A stretch of 38,358 nucleotides of DNA from Streptococcus orisratti DSM 15617 (GCF_000380105.1 NZ_KB904463.1:1-38358), one strand, 5' to 3'. Counted from the stretch's first letter, positions 10,689 through 21,196 are shown. Program-made: numbers and translations. Notes: a model not told the origin generated them from the sequence alone.

Positions 10689-11507
10689 TCACAACTCAAT
10701 ACCTTTCAAAAAATGATTTGACAAGACTTGTAACACACCGTTTTCTTGATTTGATGGTGCTTGATAGCTAGCAACAGATTTAATTTCCTGCGGAGCATTT
10801 GCCATTGCAAATGAGTATTTTGCTAATGTTAGCATTTCAATATCGTTGCCTCCGTCACCAAATACCATGAGATTTTCTGGACCATAGCCCCAATGATTGA
10901 GTAGAAAATCAAGCCCTGTTCCCTTGTGAACGTGTGAGGGAATAACGTCAATACAACCAAAACCACTAGAAGTAGCCGTTAACTGGTAATCAGCAAAAAG
11001 CGTGTTAATGTCATCACGCACTTTAAAAGTCAAATCGTCACGAACCAGCAAGGTTACTTTGAAAAAATGATCATCTGGAATCGGATGAAGATTGTCAACG
11101 TAAGTTAACACAGGCAAATAATAGCTAAGCAAGTCTTTCACTTTCTTAGGTGTCGCTGCAGGAAGGTAAGATGAGTCTTTCCCTGCCAAATTAATCACCG
11201 TATCGGGATAATACTTTTCAATGTAATTCACCAAGGCTGAAATAGCTTCCTCAGTCTCAAAGGCCTCTTGCAAGGTTCGGCCATTTTCAATAATGTGACC
11301 ACCGTTTTCAGCCACAAACGTCATTTGATGTTTATGCTCAGGAAATTGTTGAATAATTTGACGGTACTGATTACCGCTTGCCACGACAAATTTAATATCA
11401 TCTGCTATAAATTTATCAAATAAACGGTTAAAAAGTACCTTGTCATAGGTTTTGTTATCCGCTAAAAATGTTCCATCCATATCTGTTGCGATTACTTTTA
11501 TTGTCAT
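10689..11507 (-). CDS. Cof-type HAD-IIB phosphatase
   Basis: 272 aa. Motif I is ATDMDGTFL (D9 nucleophile, D11 acid/base), motif II lies near VVASGNQ, and motif IV is VFGDGGNDIEML, followed by the usual FAMANAP. A large C2B cap lies between about residues 80 and 200. These enzymes dephosphorylate sugar phosphates or cofactors; FMN, erythrose-4-P and hexose phosphates are typical in vitro substrates. Position at the head of the SGNH-glucosidase group suggests sugar phosphate recycling. A leftward TATACT lies upstream with no clear -35. Confidence 0.9.
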   Translation of the reverse strand: MTIKVIATDMDGTFLADNKTYDKVLFNRLFDKFIADDIKFVVASGNQYRQIIQQFPEHKHQMTFVAENGGHIIENGRTLQEAFETEEAISALVNYIEKYYPDTVINLAGKDSSYLPAATPKKVKDLLSYYLPVLTYVDNLHPIPDDHFFKVTLLVRDDLTFKVRDDINTLFADYQLTATSSGFGCIDVIPSHVHKGTGLDFLLNHWGYGPENLMVFGDGGNDIEMLTLAKYSFAMANAPQEIKSVASYQAPSNQENGVLQVLSNHFLKGIEL

Positions 11508-11626
11508 CTGTTTACCCCACTTTTTCTTTAAGTCCAGTATACACTTTTTTGATGAAATTAACTCATATCATTGACTGAAAAAAATGTACTATCCTCCGTT
11601 TTTTATCATAAACTTGCAATAATACC

Positions 11627-11659
11627 AAAGAGACTGGGGTACTTTCTCCCAGTCTCTTT
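11627..11659 (-). terminator. Hairpin after the EIIC remnant
   Basis: AAAGAGACTGGG and CCCAGTCTCTTT form a perfect 12-bp stem with a 9-nt loop. It lies 24 bp beyond the stop of the EIIC remnant and upstream of the HAD gene. Only UUU follows on the leftward strand, so termination may be partial and allow read-through into the HAD gene. Confidence 0.5.
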
Positions 11660-11682
11660 ATGATATCGTTCGTATTTAATAA

Positions 11683-11976
11683 TTATGCTTCAGTACCTTC
11701 TTCTTCAAGAAGTTGTTTATCATAACGGCGAATGAATGGCCAGTAGACTAAAAACGCTGCCAAGGCACATACAATGGATAGGGGAACAGCTTTGAGGTCG
11801 GCTGTTCCAAGGAAGGCACCAATACCAACTGGAGTTGGCCATGGCACTTGGGCGATTACAGCACCGATAAGATTCAGTTTCATAGCAAGATAGTAGATCG
11901 ACATTGAAACAATTGGTGCAGTCAAGAAAGGAATTGCTAATGCTGGGTTATAAATGATTGGAAGACCAAAAATTAG
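11683..11976 (-). pseudogene. PTS EIIC (cellobiose/lichenan type), C-terminal remnant
   Basis: About 97 codons of the last part of a membrane permease survive: LIFGLPIIYNPALAIPF, then two hydrophobic stretches, then the charged tail RRYDKQLLEEEGTEA. The first motif is a conserved segment of Lac/Cel-family EIIC proteins, which are normally over 400 aa. The N-terminal three quarters, and any EIIA/EIIB genes, are missing. The coding similarity begins exactly where the terminator of the upstream ubiB-like gene ends, so a deletion joined the two. The remaining frame has only a TTG as start and is unlikely to make a functional product. It points to a lost beta-glucoside PTS operon. Confidence 0.85.
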
Positions 11977-12010
11977 AGAAAATTTCCTTAAAGATAAGGA
12001 AACTTTCTCT
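11975..12010 (-). terminator. Rho-independent terminator of the UbiB-like gene
   Basis: In the leftward transcript AGAGAAAGTTTCCTTA pairs with TAAGGAAATTTTCTCT (16 positions, one mismatch, 4-nt loop), followed by AATTTTTGG. It starts 6 nt past the stop of the UbiB-like gene. The downstream U-tract is itself the start of the EIIC remnant (CTAATTTTTGG). Confidence 0.75.
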
Positions 12011-12016
12011 ACCTTA

Positions 12017-13591
12017 CTATTTTCTCTTTTTTAAGAGTAAGACCATTTCCCAAATAAAAATAATAGCTGCTAAAGTAAACAAAACTTTCGAAGCAAGCTG
12101 AAGTTCCTCTTTCAGAGATATAATGCTAGCTGACAGCATTAAGGCAAAAAAGAGTAAACTCAAGACAAGTTGATTGCCTAGTTTCTGTAAAAGCTTGATA
12201 CGATTACTATAATCGTAAAACTCATGAGTCACTAAAAGACGACCATTGAGTAGTTGAGCTAAGAGTTGATGAAGTTCACGAGGTATATTTTTCCCATTTT
12301 TTAATAAATAAAATAGTTCAATAAGCAGCGTCTCTCTATTAAGGGCTTGTTTGAGCATGTCTGGCCCCATATTTTCAAGGAAGTAATTCTTAGCTAAAGT
12401 CATCAAGTCCACTTCAGGTGCCATTTCTCGGAAAATACCTTCTATTTGAAACGCAGCCTTTTCCAAAATGGTAAATTGAGCGGGTGCCCGTAGATGATTT
12501 TTATGAAAAACAGCCACCAAATCCTCTATTAAATCCGTAATGGCTAGACCACCTAAATCAAGACTAGCATACTTAGATAGCATCTGCTCAACATCCTGAG
12601 ACAATGCCGCTTTATTGACATCGCCATCAACATTGGTAAGGGTTAAAATGGAGCGAGTCATTCCATCGACATCCTGAGCGGTAAAACCATAAAGAATATC
12701 ATTTAGACTGGCTCTCATACCTTCTTCCAGCCGTCCCATAATTCCAAAATCAATAAAGTAAATTTTACCTTCATAGATAAGAAGATTACCTGGGTGAGGA
12801 TCCCCGTGGAAGAAACCATCCTTAAACACTTGCTTGATAAAACTCAACATTAATTTTTTGCCTATATCATCAAGCTCATACCCCTCTTGCAATAGTTGAT
12901 CGTAGCGATTGATTGGAATACCTGAAACATACTCTTCTACTAGCATATGTTCAGTTGTAAAGTTATCATAAACTTTTGGGATAGCCAAACAACGGATATT
13001 GCTATTGAGTTCACTGAATTCATGCATGGCCTTAGCTTCGTTGCGGAAGTCAATCTCACGCTCTAGAGATTCTTTGAGGTTTTTTAAAACTTCTGGAATA
13101 TCCACCATAGGAAAAAAAGCTTTTGGAATTCGTCTTGATAGCCTCATAAGGACGGACAAATCTTCCTCAATGATTTCTGCTAGTTGAGGGCGCTGAATTT
13201 TAATAATAACTTCTTCGCCTGTTAACAGTCGTGCGCGATGTGTTTGTGCGACTGAACCGCTTGCTAGAGGAGTTTCAGAAAACCACTCAAAAACTTGAAC
13301 GCTTGGCTGGTCTAATTCTGCCTTAATAGCCGCCATGACCACATCTTGTGACATGGGAGGAACATCGCTCTGTAATTTCACTAATTCCGAGATGTACTCC
13401 GCTGGAAGTAAATCGCTTCGAGTAGATAATACTTGACCAATTTTTACAAAACTTGGCCCCAATTTTTCAAAAGCCAACCGTAATTTAGCAGGCGCCGACT
13501 TAAGGTCGGCAGGAGTATTTTTCTCTTTAAAACTAGTAAAACCAACAGATGAAAAAACTCTGATAATTTCTCTCAGTCGTTTATTTCCCAT
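12017..13591 (-). CDS. UbiB/ABC1 (AarF) family atypical kinase-like protein
   Basis: 524 aa. It shows the UbiB hallmarks: the KxGQ motif in FVKIGQVLSTRSDLLP, the alanine/glycine-rich loop LASGSVAQTH, the lysine of VIIKIQRP, the catalytic loop FFHGDPHPGNLLI and metal-binding DFG in FIDFGIMG. Two C-terminal membrane segments anchor it. In organisms that make quinones the family supports their synthesis by an ATPase activity. Its job in streptococci, which largely lack respiration, is unclear. I prefer the ATG at 13589-13591 (MGNKRLREI); a TTG four codons upstream abuts the preceding stop. It is co-transcribed with the small coiled-coil protein upstream. Confidence 0.88.
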   Translation of the reverse strand: MGNKRLREIIRVFSSVGFTSFKEKNTPADLKSAPAKLRLAFEKLGPSFVKIGQVLSTRSDLLPAEYISELVKLQSDVPPMSQDVVMAAIKAELDQPSVQVFEWFSETPLASGSVAQTHRARLLTGEEVIIKIQRPQLAEIIEEDLSVLMRLSRRIPKAFFPMVDIPEVLKNLKESLEREIDFRNEAKAMHEFSELNSNIRCLAIPKVYDNFTTEHMLVEEYVSGIPINRYDQLLQEGYELDDIGKKLMLSFIKQVFKDGFFHGDPHPGNLLIYEGKIYFIDFGIMGRLEEGMRASLNDILYGFTAQDVDGMTRSILTLTNVDGDVNKAALSQDVEQMLSKYASLDLGGLAITDLIEDLVAVFHKNHLRAPAQFTILEKAAFQIEGIFREMAPEVDLMTLAKNYFLENMGPDMLKQALNRETLLIELFYLLKNGKNIPRELHQLLAQLLNGRLLVTHEFYDYSNRIKLLQKLGNQLVLSLLFFALMLSASIISLKEELQLASKVLFTLAAIIFIWEMVLLLKKRK

Positions 13592-13603
13592 AATTAAACC
13601 CAA

Positions 13604-13891
13604 CTACTCAGTATCTTCTTTTTGCTTTAAAAGTGTATCTAGTTTTTCTTCCAGTCGAGAAACATCTTCTTTTGTTGCATATTGCACACCTTTCGTCTTA
13701 GTATTGATTTTATCTGTCAAATCCTTAAGTTCGTCCTCGCTCTTGCGTTTCAATTCGGACTGCAATTCTTTTCCTTCTTCTACAGTCAAACGTCCTTTTT
13801 CAACCAATTCTTTGACAAAACTGTCAGCTTTTTCTAAAGTCATCGAGGTCAAACCAATCCCAGCTAACAACACTTTTTTTAACTCATCCAT
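13604..13891 (-). CDS. Phasin-like small coiled-coil protein
   Basis: 95 aa, highly charged and almost entirely helical. It opens DELKKVLLAGIGLTSMTLEKADSF, and the segments ELVEKGRLTVEEGKEL and SRLEEKLDTLLKQKED are typical of the phasin/PhaF-like family (COG3937-type). No granule synthesis genes are near. The recurrent pairing with a UbiB-like gene suggests the two proteins work together at the membrane (inference). A very strong ribosome site, AAAGGAGGAGG, precedes the ATG. The leftward -10 may be TACAAT near 13995; its -35 is not clear. Confidence 0.8.
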   Translation of the reverse strand: MDELKKVLLAGIGLTSMTLEKADSFVKELVEKGRLTVEEGKELQSELKRKSEDELKDLTDKINTKTKGVQYATKEDVSRLEEKLDTLLKQKEDTE

Positions 13892-14074
13892 GATAATTTC
13901 CTCCTCCTTTAAATAATCATCATTTTAGATGGAAGATACAAGCACTGCATGTCTGACCATAAATCAATAGTCAGCACTAGCATCTTCTTAACACTTTCAT
14001 TGTACCACTTTCAGGGTAAAAATCCTGATTTTTAGCAAGCTTTTGAAAACTTTTTCATATGTCTAATGGAAGAA

Positions 14075-14103
14075 CTGACATTTTACTAGGCTTTTGCTAT
14101 AAT
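14075..14103 (+). promoter_or_regulatory. Promoter of the AraC-family gene
   Basis: CTGACA (14075-14080), a 17-bp spacer and an extended -10 TGCTATAAT (TATAAT at 14098-14103). This is a near-consensus sigma-70/A promoter starting transcription about 30 bp before the ATG. Confidence 0.75.
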
Positions 14104-14138
14104 AATACTAAACTATGATTTTTAATATTTGAGGTTCG

Positions 14139-15059
14139 ATGATGAAATTAGTTACAAATGAGTTTAAACAGGAATTTGGTGAAAATAACCACCTTTTATC
14201 CTACCATTATTATAATACTATCGTTAAAGATGGAAGACCTGACGTTCTATTCCATTGGCATCCAGAATTAGAAATCAACTATGTCTATGAAGGATCTGCC
14301 CGCTATCATATTGATTACGATTTTTTCAATAGTGAACCTGGAGATATTGTCCTTATTAGACCAAACGGTATGCACTCTATACACCCCATTGAAAACCAAA
14401 ATCACATTACAGACACCTTTCAATTCCATTTGGACATGATTGGACATTCAATTATCGATCAGGTGAGCCTGCGCTATCTACAGCCTTTGCAGACCAGCTC
14501 ATTTAAATTTATTCCTTGCATCAAACCTGACATGGAAGGTTACGATGAAATCAAGACTTGCTTATTCAGCATCTTTGACTTATCTCGTAATGAAGGCCGA
14601 CATTTTGAACTTCTCCTGAAATCAAAGCTTAACGAACTAATCTATCTCCTTTATTTCCATCGCTATGTCGTCAAAAAAAATACTGATGATGCCTATCGGA
14701 AAAACGAAAAAATCCGTGAACTCATCGACTTTATCAATCGCAATTACGAGAAGAATTTGACAATTGAATATTTGGCAGATTTTATTGGTTATAGCAAGAC
14801 TCACTTTATGAGCGTTTTTAAACAGCACACGGGGACTTCTTGCACTGAATTTGTTATCCAAGTTCGTTTAAATAAAGCCAGTGACTTACTGATTAATACC
14901 AACTACTCCATTTTAGACATTGCCAACCGCATCGGTTTCAACAATCTCTCTAATTTTAATCGTCAATTCAAGCGCTATTATCAAACAACGCCGAGCCATT
15001 ATCGTAAACATTTTAGCAACCGAAAAGACAGCCGTCATCTGATAAATCCTAAGCAATAG
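14139..15059 (+). CDS. AraC family transcriptional regulator
   Basis: 306 aa. The N-terminal cupin-like sensor (FHWHPELEINYVYEGSARYHI, about residues 40-110) would bind a small ligand, often a sugar. The C-terminal double helix-turn-helix lies at about 200-300: LADFIGYSKTHFMSVFKQHTG, then ILDIANRIGFNNLSNFNRQFK. Two adjacent ATG codons exist; GAGG lies a few bases before the first. Divergent from the phasin/UbiB pair, and ended by a strong terminator at 15152-15190. It might control the nearby beta-glucoside genes, but nothing in the sequence proves this. Confidence 0.9.
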   Translation: MMKLVTNEFKQEFGENNHLLSYHYYNTIVKDGRPDVLFHWHPELEINYVYEGSARYHIDYDFFNSEPGDIVLIRPNGMHSIHPIENQNHITDTFQFHLDMIGHSIIDQVSLRYLQPLQTSSFKFIPCIKPDMEGYDEIKTCLFSIFDLSRNEGRHFELLLKSKLNELIYLLYFHRYVVKKNTDDAYRKNEKIRELIDFINRNYEKNLTIEYLADFIGYSKTHFMSVFKQHTGTSCTEFVIQVRLNKASDLLINTNYSILDIANRIGFNNLSNFNRQFKRYYQTTPSHYRKHFSNRKDSRHLINPKQ

Positions 15060-15107
15060 CACTAATACGTCAATACTGTAATACTGACGCAGTTCAAGGA
15101 GAACCTA

Positions 15108-15239
15108 ATGACATATCATGGATTCTTTTCTCGATTATTCATCAGCCAGACAGCCCTTGCTAAAGGTTTAATCCAGCAAGGGCTTTTTTTGCGTATGAAA
15201 AAACTCCATATGTTCTATATGATATCACAGGACACATAG
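15108..15239 (+). CDS. Possible small ORF (43 aa) overlapping a terminator
   Basis: An ORF starting MTYHGFFSRLFISQTALAKG has a good ribosome site (AAGGAGA, 7 nt before the ATG), which is rare for chance ORFs. Its middle contains the strong terminator hairpin that ends the AraC transcript, so a full-length mRNA would rarely be made. It could be a leader-type peptide or a chance reading of a terminator region. No family recognised. Confidence 0.2.
   Translation: MTYHGFFSRLFISQTALAKGLIQQGLFLRMKKLHMFYMISQDT
15152..15190 (+). terminator. Rho-independent terminator downstream of the AraC gene
   Basis: AGCCCTTGCT and AGCAAGGGCT form a perfect 10-bp stem with a 13-nt loop, directly followed by a run of T. 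This is the strongest intrinsic terminator in the window. The leader before it contains a smaller dyad, CGTCA...TGACG, at about 15068-15089. Confidence 0.85.
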
Positions 15240-15273
15240 AGTTCATTACGGAGCCTAGAGATTTTCTATCACT

Positions 15274-16242
15274 TTAGCCGAAAAATTGACTAAAGAAATT
15301 AACAATTTGTTGCCAAATACTAGCAAAGAAGCCCTTGCTAGATTCAATCACGCCACTTGCGTCAAAATTAAGGTTGATATCTTTAAAGGTTGATTTGGCA
15401 TTTGAAACGATACTATCCTTCAATGAAGATAAGGTTTTCTTAAAACCACTGCTTTTAATGACACTTGAATGCGATAAATTAAGTGCAAAATTAACAATCA
15501 AGGTAATATGGTCAGCTGATAAAACATCTTTTAGACCATAGTTTTCAAGTGTATCTTCAACAATTTTGCGAACTTGGTCTTCTGTTAAGTTGTCACCACC
15601 CTCAGCAACAGCCTTCTTGATATCTGTTAAAGCAACGTTAAGTTTATCTGCATCATAACCTTGAGTTCCTTGGTTTTCAGCATTGATTGTTGACAGAGCA
15701 GATAACTCTTCTTGAGCTAAAGCTTTACTTTCATCAGATACCTTAGCACCGTTTTCTTCCAGTGAGTAATAAATACCAGCAAGCGCACTCTCACCTGTTA
15801 CAGCAATAGGGGCAGCGACCGTAATTTTGGCATGTTCAATCCCCAAAGTAACCGCCGCATTTCGATACATATCTTGGGTTACTTTTGTAATGTTTTCTGG
15901 TGTCACAATTTCTACGGTGAGTGTCTCAGAAGAAGCAAGTTTTTGAATTTTCACTGATGAATAGAGCTGTAAGCTAGCATCATCTGCAACATTCATGATT
16001 TGGGCATATGCACTTGTCGTCAGAGTCTTTACCTGAGTATCCTTACTACTATCATAACCAAGCAAACTCAAAGTTTGAGCTTGTTGGTCAGGTGTTAGGG
16101 AATAACCAAGCACATAGTCAGGTTGGACATAAGTCTCATCAATGACATCCTGAATAGTATTAGTTGCCGCATGAGCAGTGCTAATCATAAAGGCACTCAC
16201 TAACAAGAGGGCAGCAGAAAAAACAAATTTACTAAATTTCAT
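15274..16242 (-). CDS. Secreted DUF1002 protein (YpuA-like)
   Basis: 322 aa. A clear signal peptide (KFSKFVFSAALLLVSAFMI, with likely cleavage after AHA near residue 25) is followed by a DUF1002 domain: YVLGYSLTPDQQAQTLSLLG, the IKQKLASSETLTVEI-like region and ENITKVTQDMYRNAAVTLGI. The C-terminal 90 residues are low in complexity, ending in a hydrophobic SIWQQIVNFFSQFF segment. Function unknown; the family is secreted in Firmicutes. No sortase motif is present. Ribosome site AGAAAGGAAG. It appears to be a single gene ending opposite the AraC terminator region. Confidence 0.85.
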   Translation of the reverse strand: MKFSKFVFSAALLLVSAFMISTAHAATNTIQDVIDETYVQPDYVLGYSLTPDQQAQTLSLLGYDSSKDTQVKTLTTSAYAQIMNVADDASLQLYSSVKIQKLASSETLTVEIVTPENITKVTQDMYRNAAVTLGIEHAKITVAAPIAVTGESALAGIYYSLEENGAKVSDESKALAQEELSALSTINAENQGTQGYDADKLNVALTDIKKAVAEGGDNLTEDQVRKIVEDTLENYGLKDVLSADHITLIVNFALNLSHSSVIKSSGFKKTLSSLKDSIVSNAKSTFKDINLNFDASGVIESSKGFFASIWQQIVNFFSQFFG

Positions 16243-16334
16243 TTCAGTCTTCCTTTCTGTGAGAATTTATTATACCATTTCACTGCAAAGAGGTCTTAAA
16301 AAAACTGTTCGATTCTTTATTTCCCTCATATTTT

Positions 16335-16748
16335 TTATTCGTGTAATTCAAGTGGAAGTCCATCTGGGTCGAAAAAGAAAGTCATCTTCTTTCCAGTATA
16401 ATCATCATAACGAATAGGCTCTACAAAGATTCCCATACCTTCCAACTCTACCTTATAAGCTTCAACATCATCAACATAAAATGCTAAATGACGTAACCCA
16501 CAAGCCTCTCTATCATATTCAGGACGACCGATTCGCTTTGGTGGTGTAGTATAATGTGGGTCACTTAGCTTATTTCCAAAAATTTCAAGTTCGGCGGTAC
16601 CACACCGTAAATCCAGTTTATAATCATGTCGTTTTGGACGGTGGTTCTCCCGAATAATCTCAAAACCGAGCTTATTAACATAAAAGTCGCGTGATTTCTC
16701 ATAATCTGAAACAATAATAGCAATGTGATGGATAGTTTTTAATTTCAA
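16335..16748 (-). CDS. VOC family protein (glyoxalase/dioxygenase superfamily)
   Basis: 137 aa, one vicinal-oxygen-chelate unit of two beta-alpha-beta modules. Metal-ligand positions appear kept: histidine in IHHIAIIV, Glu in AELEIFG, histidine in LRHLAFYV and Glu in PLELHE. It resembles the YaeR/GloA2-like small proteins found in many streptococci. A lyase or dioxygenase reaction is likely but the substrate is unknown. The start codon is TTG, fixed by AAGGAGAG six bases upstream; there is no in-frame ATG nearby. It sits behind the terminator of the gyrA-srtA unit. Confidence 0.83.
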   Translation of the reverse strand: MKLKTIHHIAIIVSDYEKSRDFYVNKLGFEIIRENHRPKRHDYKLDLRCGTAELEIFGNKLSDPHYTTPPKRIGRPEYDREACGLRHLAFYVDDVEAYKVELEGMGIFVEPIRYDDYTGKKMTFFFDPDGLPLELHE

Positions 16749-16766
16749 TATTCTCTCCTTATGCTA

Positions 16767-16786
16767 GAAAAGAGGCTCGCGCCTCT
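16767..16786 (-). terminator. Terminator of the gyrA-srtA transcript
   Basis: On the leftward transcript AGAGGC-GCGA-GCCTCT forms a 6-bp GC-rich stem closed by a GNRA tetraloop and followed by UUUUC. It lies 4 nt past the srtA stop codon. Confidence 0.8.
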
Positions 16787-16789
16787 CTT

Positions 16790-17536
16790 CTATGAAGTAA
16801 TTTGGTTATAACTCGACTTAAATGCCTTGACGATGTCTTCAGAAGCTTGATCATATGCAACAGAAGATTCCAATGTTCCGTACACAATGATACGCCCTGT
16901 CGCCTCAAGATCTGTACAAGTTACAAGCGTAACCTGACTTTGTCCTGGTGTATCGTTTATCACATCAGATCTATCTGGTGCTACAGACTCCACACCGGTG
17001 ATAGTATATGTGTAAACCATTTCTTTATTAGTCAGGTAAATTTTCATACCAATTTTTGCACGCTCTAGGGGTGAAAAAAGCATTTTTGAAGAACCAGTCA
17101 TTCCAAAAACATGGTGGCTAGCTAATGCATAATTATTTTCACCACCCATGACTTGTTCTTCCTTCATGGTTCCTGCACCATAGGTCAACCCTACATTGCC
17201 TAATCCTTTAAAAATTGGCAAGTTTATTCCAATATCTGGGATGGCAATGCCACCGATAACAGGAAGATTTTGAGCATTCCATTGCGCTTCTAAAACTGAC
17301 TCGGTTGAAATTGGTTCTACAGCAGAAAAATCAAAAGTAGCATCTGATTTTTCATTCTTTTTAATCTCTTTTTTGGTTACCTTAACCACCTGATATTTGT
17401 TGGAATTCCAGCCAATAATAACGTTTCGAATGGACTTATTGAAAATCAACGCAAGACCAACAATCAATAAAAGGCTAAAAATCAAGATACGCAAAAAACG
17501 TAAAATTTTTGATGGTTTCTTTTTTCTTTTTGTCAT
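16790..17536 (-). CDS. srtA: Class A sortase
   Basis: 248 aa. A cytoplasmic basic stretch and one N-terminal membrane anchor (about residues 13-33) precede the sortase barrel. The catalytic set is H141 (ALASHHVFG), C207 (TLVTC) and R215 (ATGRIIVYG). Those positions match the known streptococcal SrtA triad closely. The enzyme cleaves LPXTG proteins between Thr and Gly and links them to peptidoglycan at the outer face of the membrane. The gene starts 15 bp after gyrA, the usual streptococcal arrangement. Confidence 0.96.
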   Translation of the reverse strand: MTKRKKKPSKILRFLRILIFSLLLIVGLALIFNKSIRNVIIGWNSNKYQVVKVTKKEIKKNEKSDATFDFSAVEPISTESVLEAQWNAQNLPVIGGIAIPDIGINLPIFKGLGNVGLTYGAGTMKEEQVMGGENNYALASHHVFGMTGSSKMLFSPLERAKIGMKIYLTNKEMVYTYTITGVESVAPDRSDVINDTPGQSQVTLVTCTDLEATGRIIVYGTLESSVAYDQASEDIVKAFKSSYNQITS

Positions 17537-17551
17537 AGTTTCTCAAACTGT

Positions 17552-20011
17552 CTATTTTTCATCAGAGACAGATGTTGTTTCCTCATTTTCTACTGATTGA
17601 ACAAGTGCAAACGTCACAATTTTTGCTTCTTGATCAAGTCTCATAACTTTTACACCCAAGGTTGAACGACCTGTTTGCGAAATGTCAGCAACATTTGTCC
17701 GTATAATAACCCCAGTGTTGGTAATGACCATAATATCTTCATCACCATTGACAGTTACCAAACCAGCCAATGAACCATTCTTACTTGTGATATTTGCCGT
17801 TTTAATACCCTTACCACCACGGCCTTTTGTTGGATATTCACTCGCTGCTGTACGTTTACCATAACCATTTTCAGTGATAACGAGAACTTCTTGATCATCT
17901 GTTATACGAGAGGCACCTACAACTTTATCCCCAACGCGTAAAGTAACCCCTCGAACACCAGTTGCCGTACGTCCCATGTTACGAACAACCTCTTCGTTAA
18001 AACGAACGGAATACCCAGTTTGTGTCCCAATAATGATGTCATCTTGCCCATCAGTCAAAAGAACATTGATAAGTTCATCATCTTCTTTCAAGTTTAAGGC
18101 TTTAAGACCATTTTGACGGATATTGCTAAATTCAGAAACGCTAGTACGTTTAACTACACCTTGTTTGGTCGTAAAGAAGAAAAATTTATCTTGAACATCT
18201 TCTCTGCGAGCATTGATAATAGTCTGAATCGTTTCTCCGTCATCAAGTTTAAGGAGGTTAACAATTGGCAATCCCTTAGCCGTTCGACCATATTCTGGAA
18301 TTTCATAAGCTTTCAGTCGGTAGACACGCCCCATGTTAGTAAAGAATAACAAACTATCATGAGTGCTTGTTGAAACAAGTTCGCGAACAAAGTCATCATC
18401 GTTGACACCTGTTCCTTGCACACCGCGCCCCCCGCGTTTCTGAGCACGAAATTCATCTTGAGCTAAACGTTTAATATATCCCTTATTTGATAAAGTGATA
18501 AGAACATCCTCTTCTTCAATTAAATCCTCATCCTCAAGAGTCAACACTTCTCCAACCATTAACTCCGTTCGGCGTGGATCTGCGTATTTACGTTTAATTT
18601 CATCCATCTCTTCTTTGATGATTGTAATGACACGCTCAGGTTTTGCCAAAATGTCTGCTAAATCAGCAATCAAGTCCAAAAGTTCCTTATACTCCGATTG
18701 AATCTTGTCGCGTTCCAACCCTGTTAAACGGCGCAGACGCATGTCTAAGATAGCCTGACTTTGACGTTCTGACAAATCAAAGCGACTCATCAATTCTGCT
18801 TGAGCTTCTGCATCAGTCTGGCTAGCACGAATAATGGAAATGACTTCGTCCAAATGATCAAGTGCAATCAGCAAACCTTCCAAAATATGCGCCCTGGCTT
18901 CGGCTTTGTCCTTTTCAAAACGTGTTCGGCGAACAATGACTTCCTTCTGATGCTCAATGTAATTTTCAATAATACGTTTTAACGAAAGAATTTTAGGAAC
19001 ACCGTTTTCGATTGCTAACATATTAAAGCTAAAGTTAGTCTGTAAACTTGTCAATTTGAACAAGTTATTCAAAATAACATTGGCAGATGCATCACGACGC
19101 ACTTCAATGACAAAACGTACACCTTCGCGGCTAGACTCATCACGAACTGCTGTAATTCCTTCAACACGTTTTTCCTGTGCTAGACGCACGATATGCTCAT
19201 GAACCTTTGTCTTGTTAACACCATACGGAAACTCTGTTACAACAATGCGTTCACGTCCTGACTTAGTTGTTTCAATTTCTGTTCGTGAACGAAGGACAAT
19301 GGAACCTTTTCCAGTGTCATAAGCGCGATGAATTCCTGATTTACCCATAACAAGGGCGCCAGTCGGAAAGTCCGGTCCAGGCAAAACCTCCATCAATTCG
19401 CGAGTTGTCACATCAGGATTATCCATAACCAGCTTAACTGCATCAATTGATTCACCTAAATTATGTGGCGGGATATTCGTCGCCATACCAACCGCAATCC
19501 CTGTTGCTCCATTCACAAGAAGGTTGGGAAAACGAGCTGGTAAAACTAGCGGTTCACGTTCAGAACCATCATAGTTATCTTGAAAATCAACGGTATTCTT
19601 ATTGATATCGCGCAACATTTCCAGAGCAATCTTACTCATACGGGCTTCTGTATAACGTTGTGCAGCAGCACCATCGCCATCCATTGAACCAAAGTTCCCG
19701 TGACCATCAACTAGCATATGGCGATAAGACCACCATTGTGCCATACGCACCATTGCCTCATAAATGGACGAATCCCCATGTGGATGGTACTTACCCATAA
19801 CATCCCCAGTGATACGGGCTGATTTTTTGTGAGGCTTGTCTGGCGTAACCCCAAGTTCATTCATCCCATATAAAATACGACGGTGAACAGGCTTTAAGCC
19901 ATCTCTTACGTCCGGCAGGGCGCGGGCGACGATAACTGACATAGCATAATCTATAAAACTGGTTTTCATTTCTGAAGTCAGATTAACGTCAACTAAATTC
20001 TTATCTTGCAT
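17552..20011 (-). CDS. gyrA: DNA gyrase subunit A
   Basis: 819 aa. The DNA breakage-reunion domain contains the active tyrosine in [10 protein letters not shown] (Y120), and the quinolone-resistance region reads [15 protein letters not shown] with S81 and E85, the susceptible residues. The GyrA box [10 protein letters not shown] (about residue 530) starts the six-bladed C-terminal DNA-wrapping domain, whose repeated RxxxG blades follow. With GyrB it introduces negative supercoils using ATP. Ribosome site AAGGAG. Divergent from ldh and co-transcribed with srtA. Confidence 0.98.
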   Translation of the reverse strand: MQDKNLVDVNLTSEMKTSFIDYAMSVIVARALPDVRDGLKPVHRRILYGMNELGVTPDKPHKKSARITGDVMGKYHPHGDSSIYEAMVRMAQWWSYRHMLVDGHGNFGSMDGDGAAAQRYTEARMSKIALEMLRDINKNTVDFQDNYDGSEREPLVLPARFPNLLVNGATGIAVGMATNIPPHNLGESIDAVKLVMDNPDVTTRELMEVLPGPDFPTGALVMGKSGIHRAYDTGKGSIVLRSRTEIETTKSGRERIVVTEFPYGVNKTKVHEHIVRLAQEKRVEGITAVRDESSREGVRFVIEVRRDASANVILNNLFKLTSLQTNFSFNMLAIENGVPKILSLKRIIENYIEHQKEVIVRRTRFEKDKAEARAHILEGLLIALDHLDEVISIIRASQTDAEAQAELMSRFDLSERQSQAILDMRLRRLTGLERDKIQSEYKELLDLIADLADILAKPERVITIIKEEMDEIKRKYADPRRTELMVGEVLTLEDEDLIEEEDVLITLSNKGYIKRLAQDEFRAQKRGGRGVQGTGVNDDDFVRELVSTSTHDSLLFFTNMGRVYRLKAYEIPEYGRTAKGLPIVNLLKLDDGETIQTIINARREDVQDKFFFFTTKQGVVKRTSVSEFSNIRQNGLKALNLKEDDELINVLLTDGQDDIIIGTQTGYSVRFNEEVVRNMGRTATGVRGVTLRVGDKVVGASRITDDQEVLVITENGYGKRTAASEYPTKGRGGKGIKTANITSKNGSLAGLVTVNGDEDIMVITNTGVIIRTNVADISQTGRSTLGVKVMRLDQEAKIVTFALVQSVENEETTSVSDEK

Positions 20012-20048
20012 GAAGCAAAGCTCCTTTTCTAGTCTAAAACTCTATTCT

Positions 20049-20057
20049 ATTATACCA
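20049..20057 (-). promoter_or_regulatory. Extended -10 of the gyrA promoter
   Basis: On the leftward strand TGGTATAAT gives an extended -10 (TATAAT at 20049-20054) with no good -35, about 38 bp before the gyrA ATG. Confidence 0.55.
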
Positions 20058-20116
20058 TATTTTGAAGAAAATTCCCTAATAAGCATACCGTTTTCATAAA
20101 TTTTCAAATTTATTTC

Positions 20117-20145
20117 GTGACATATCAAAGCTATCGTGCTAAAAT
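20117..20145 (+). promoter_or_regulatory. Promoter of ldh
   Basis: GTGACA (20117-20122), 17-bp spacer, extended -10 TGCTAAAAT (TAAAAT at 20140-20145). Transcription would begin near 20152, so the mRNA would open with a small hairpin, TGGGT-ATCA-ACCCA (20155-20168), upstream of the AAGGGAG ribosome site. Confidence 0.7.
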
Positions 20146-20178
20146 AGAGTTGTATGGGTATCAACCCAAAAAAAATAA

Positions 20179-21183
<1,005 letters not shown>

Positions 21184-21196
21184 TTTATAAACATAG

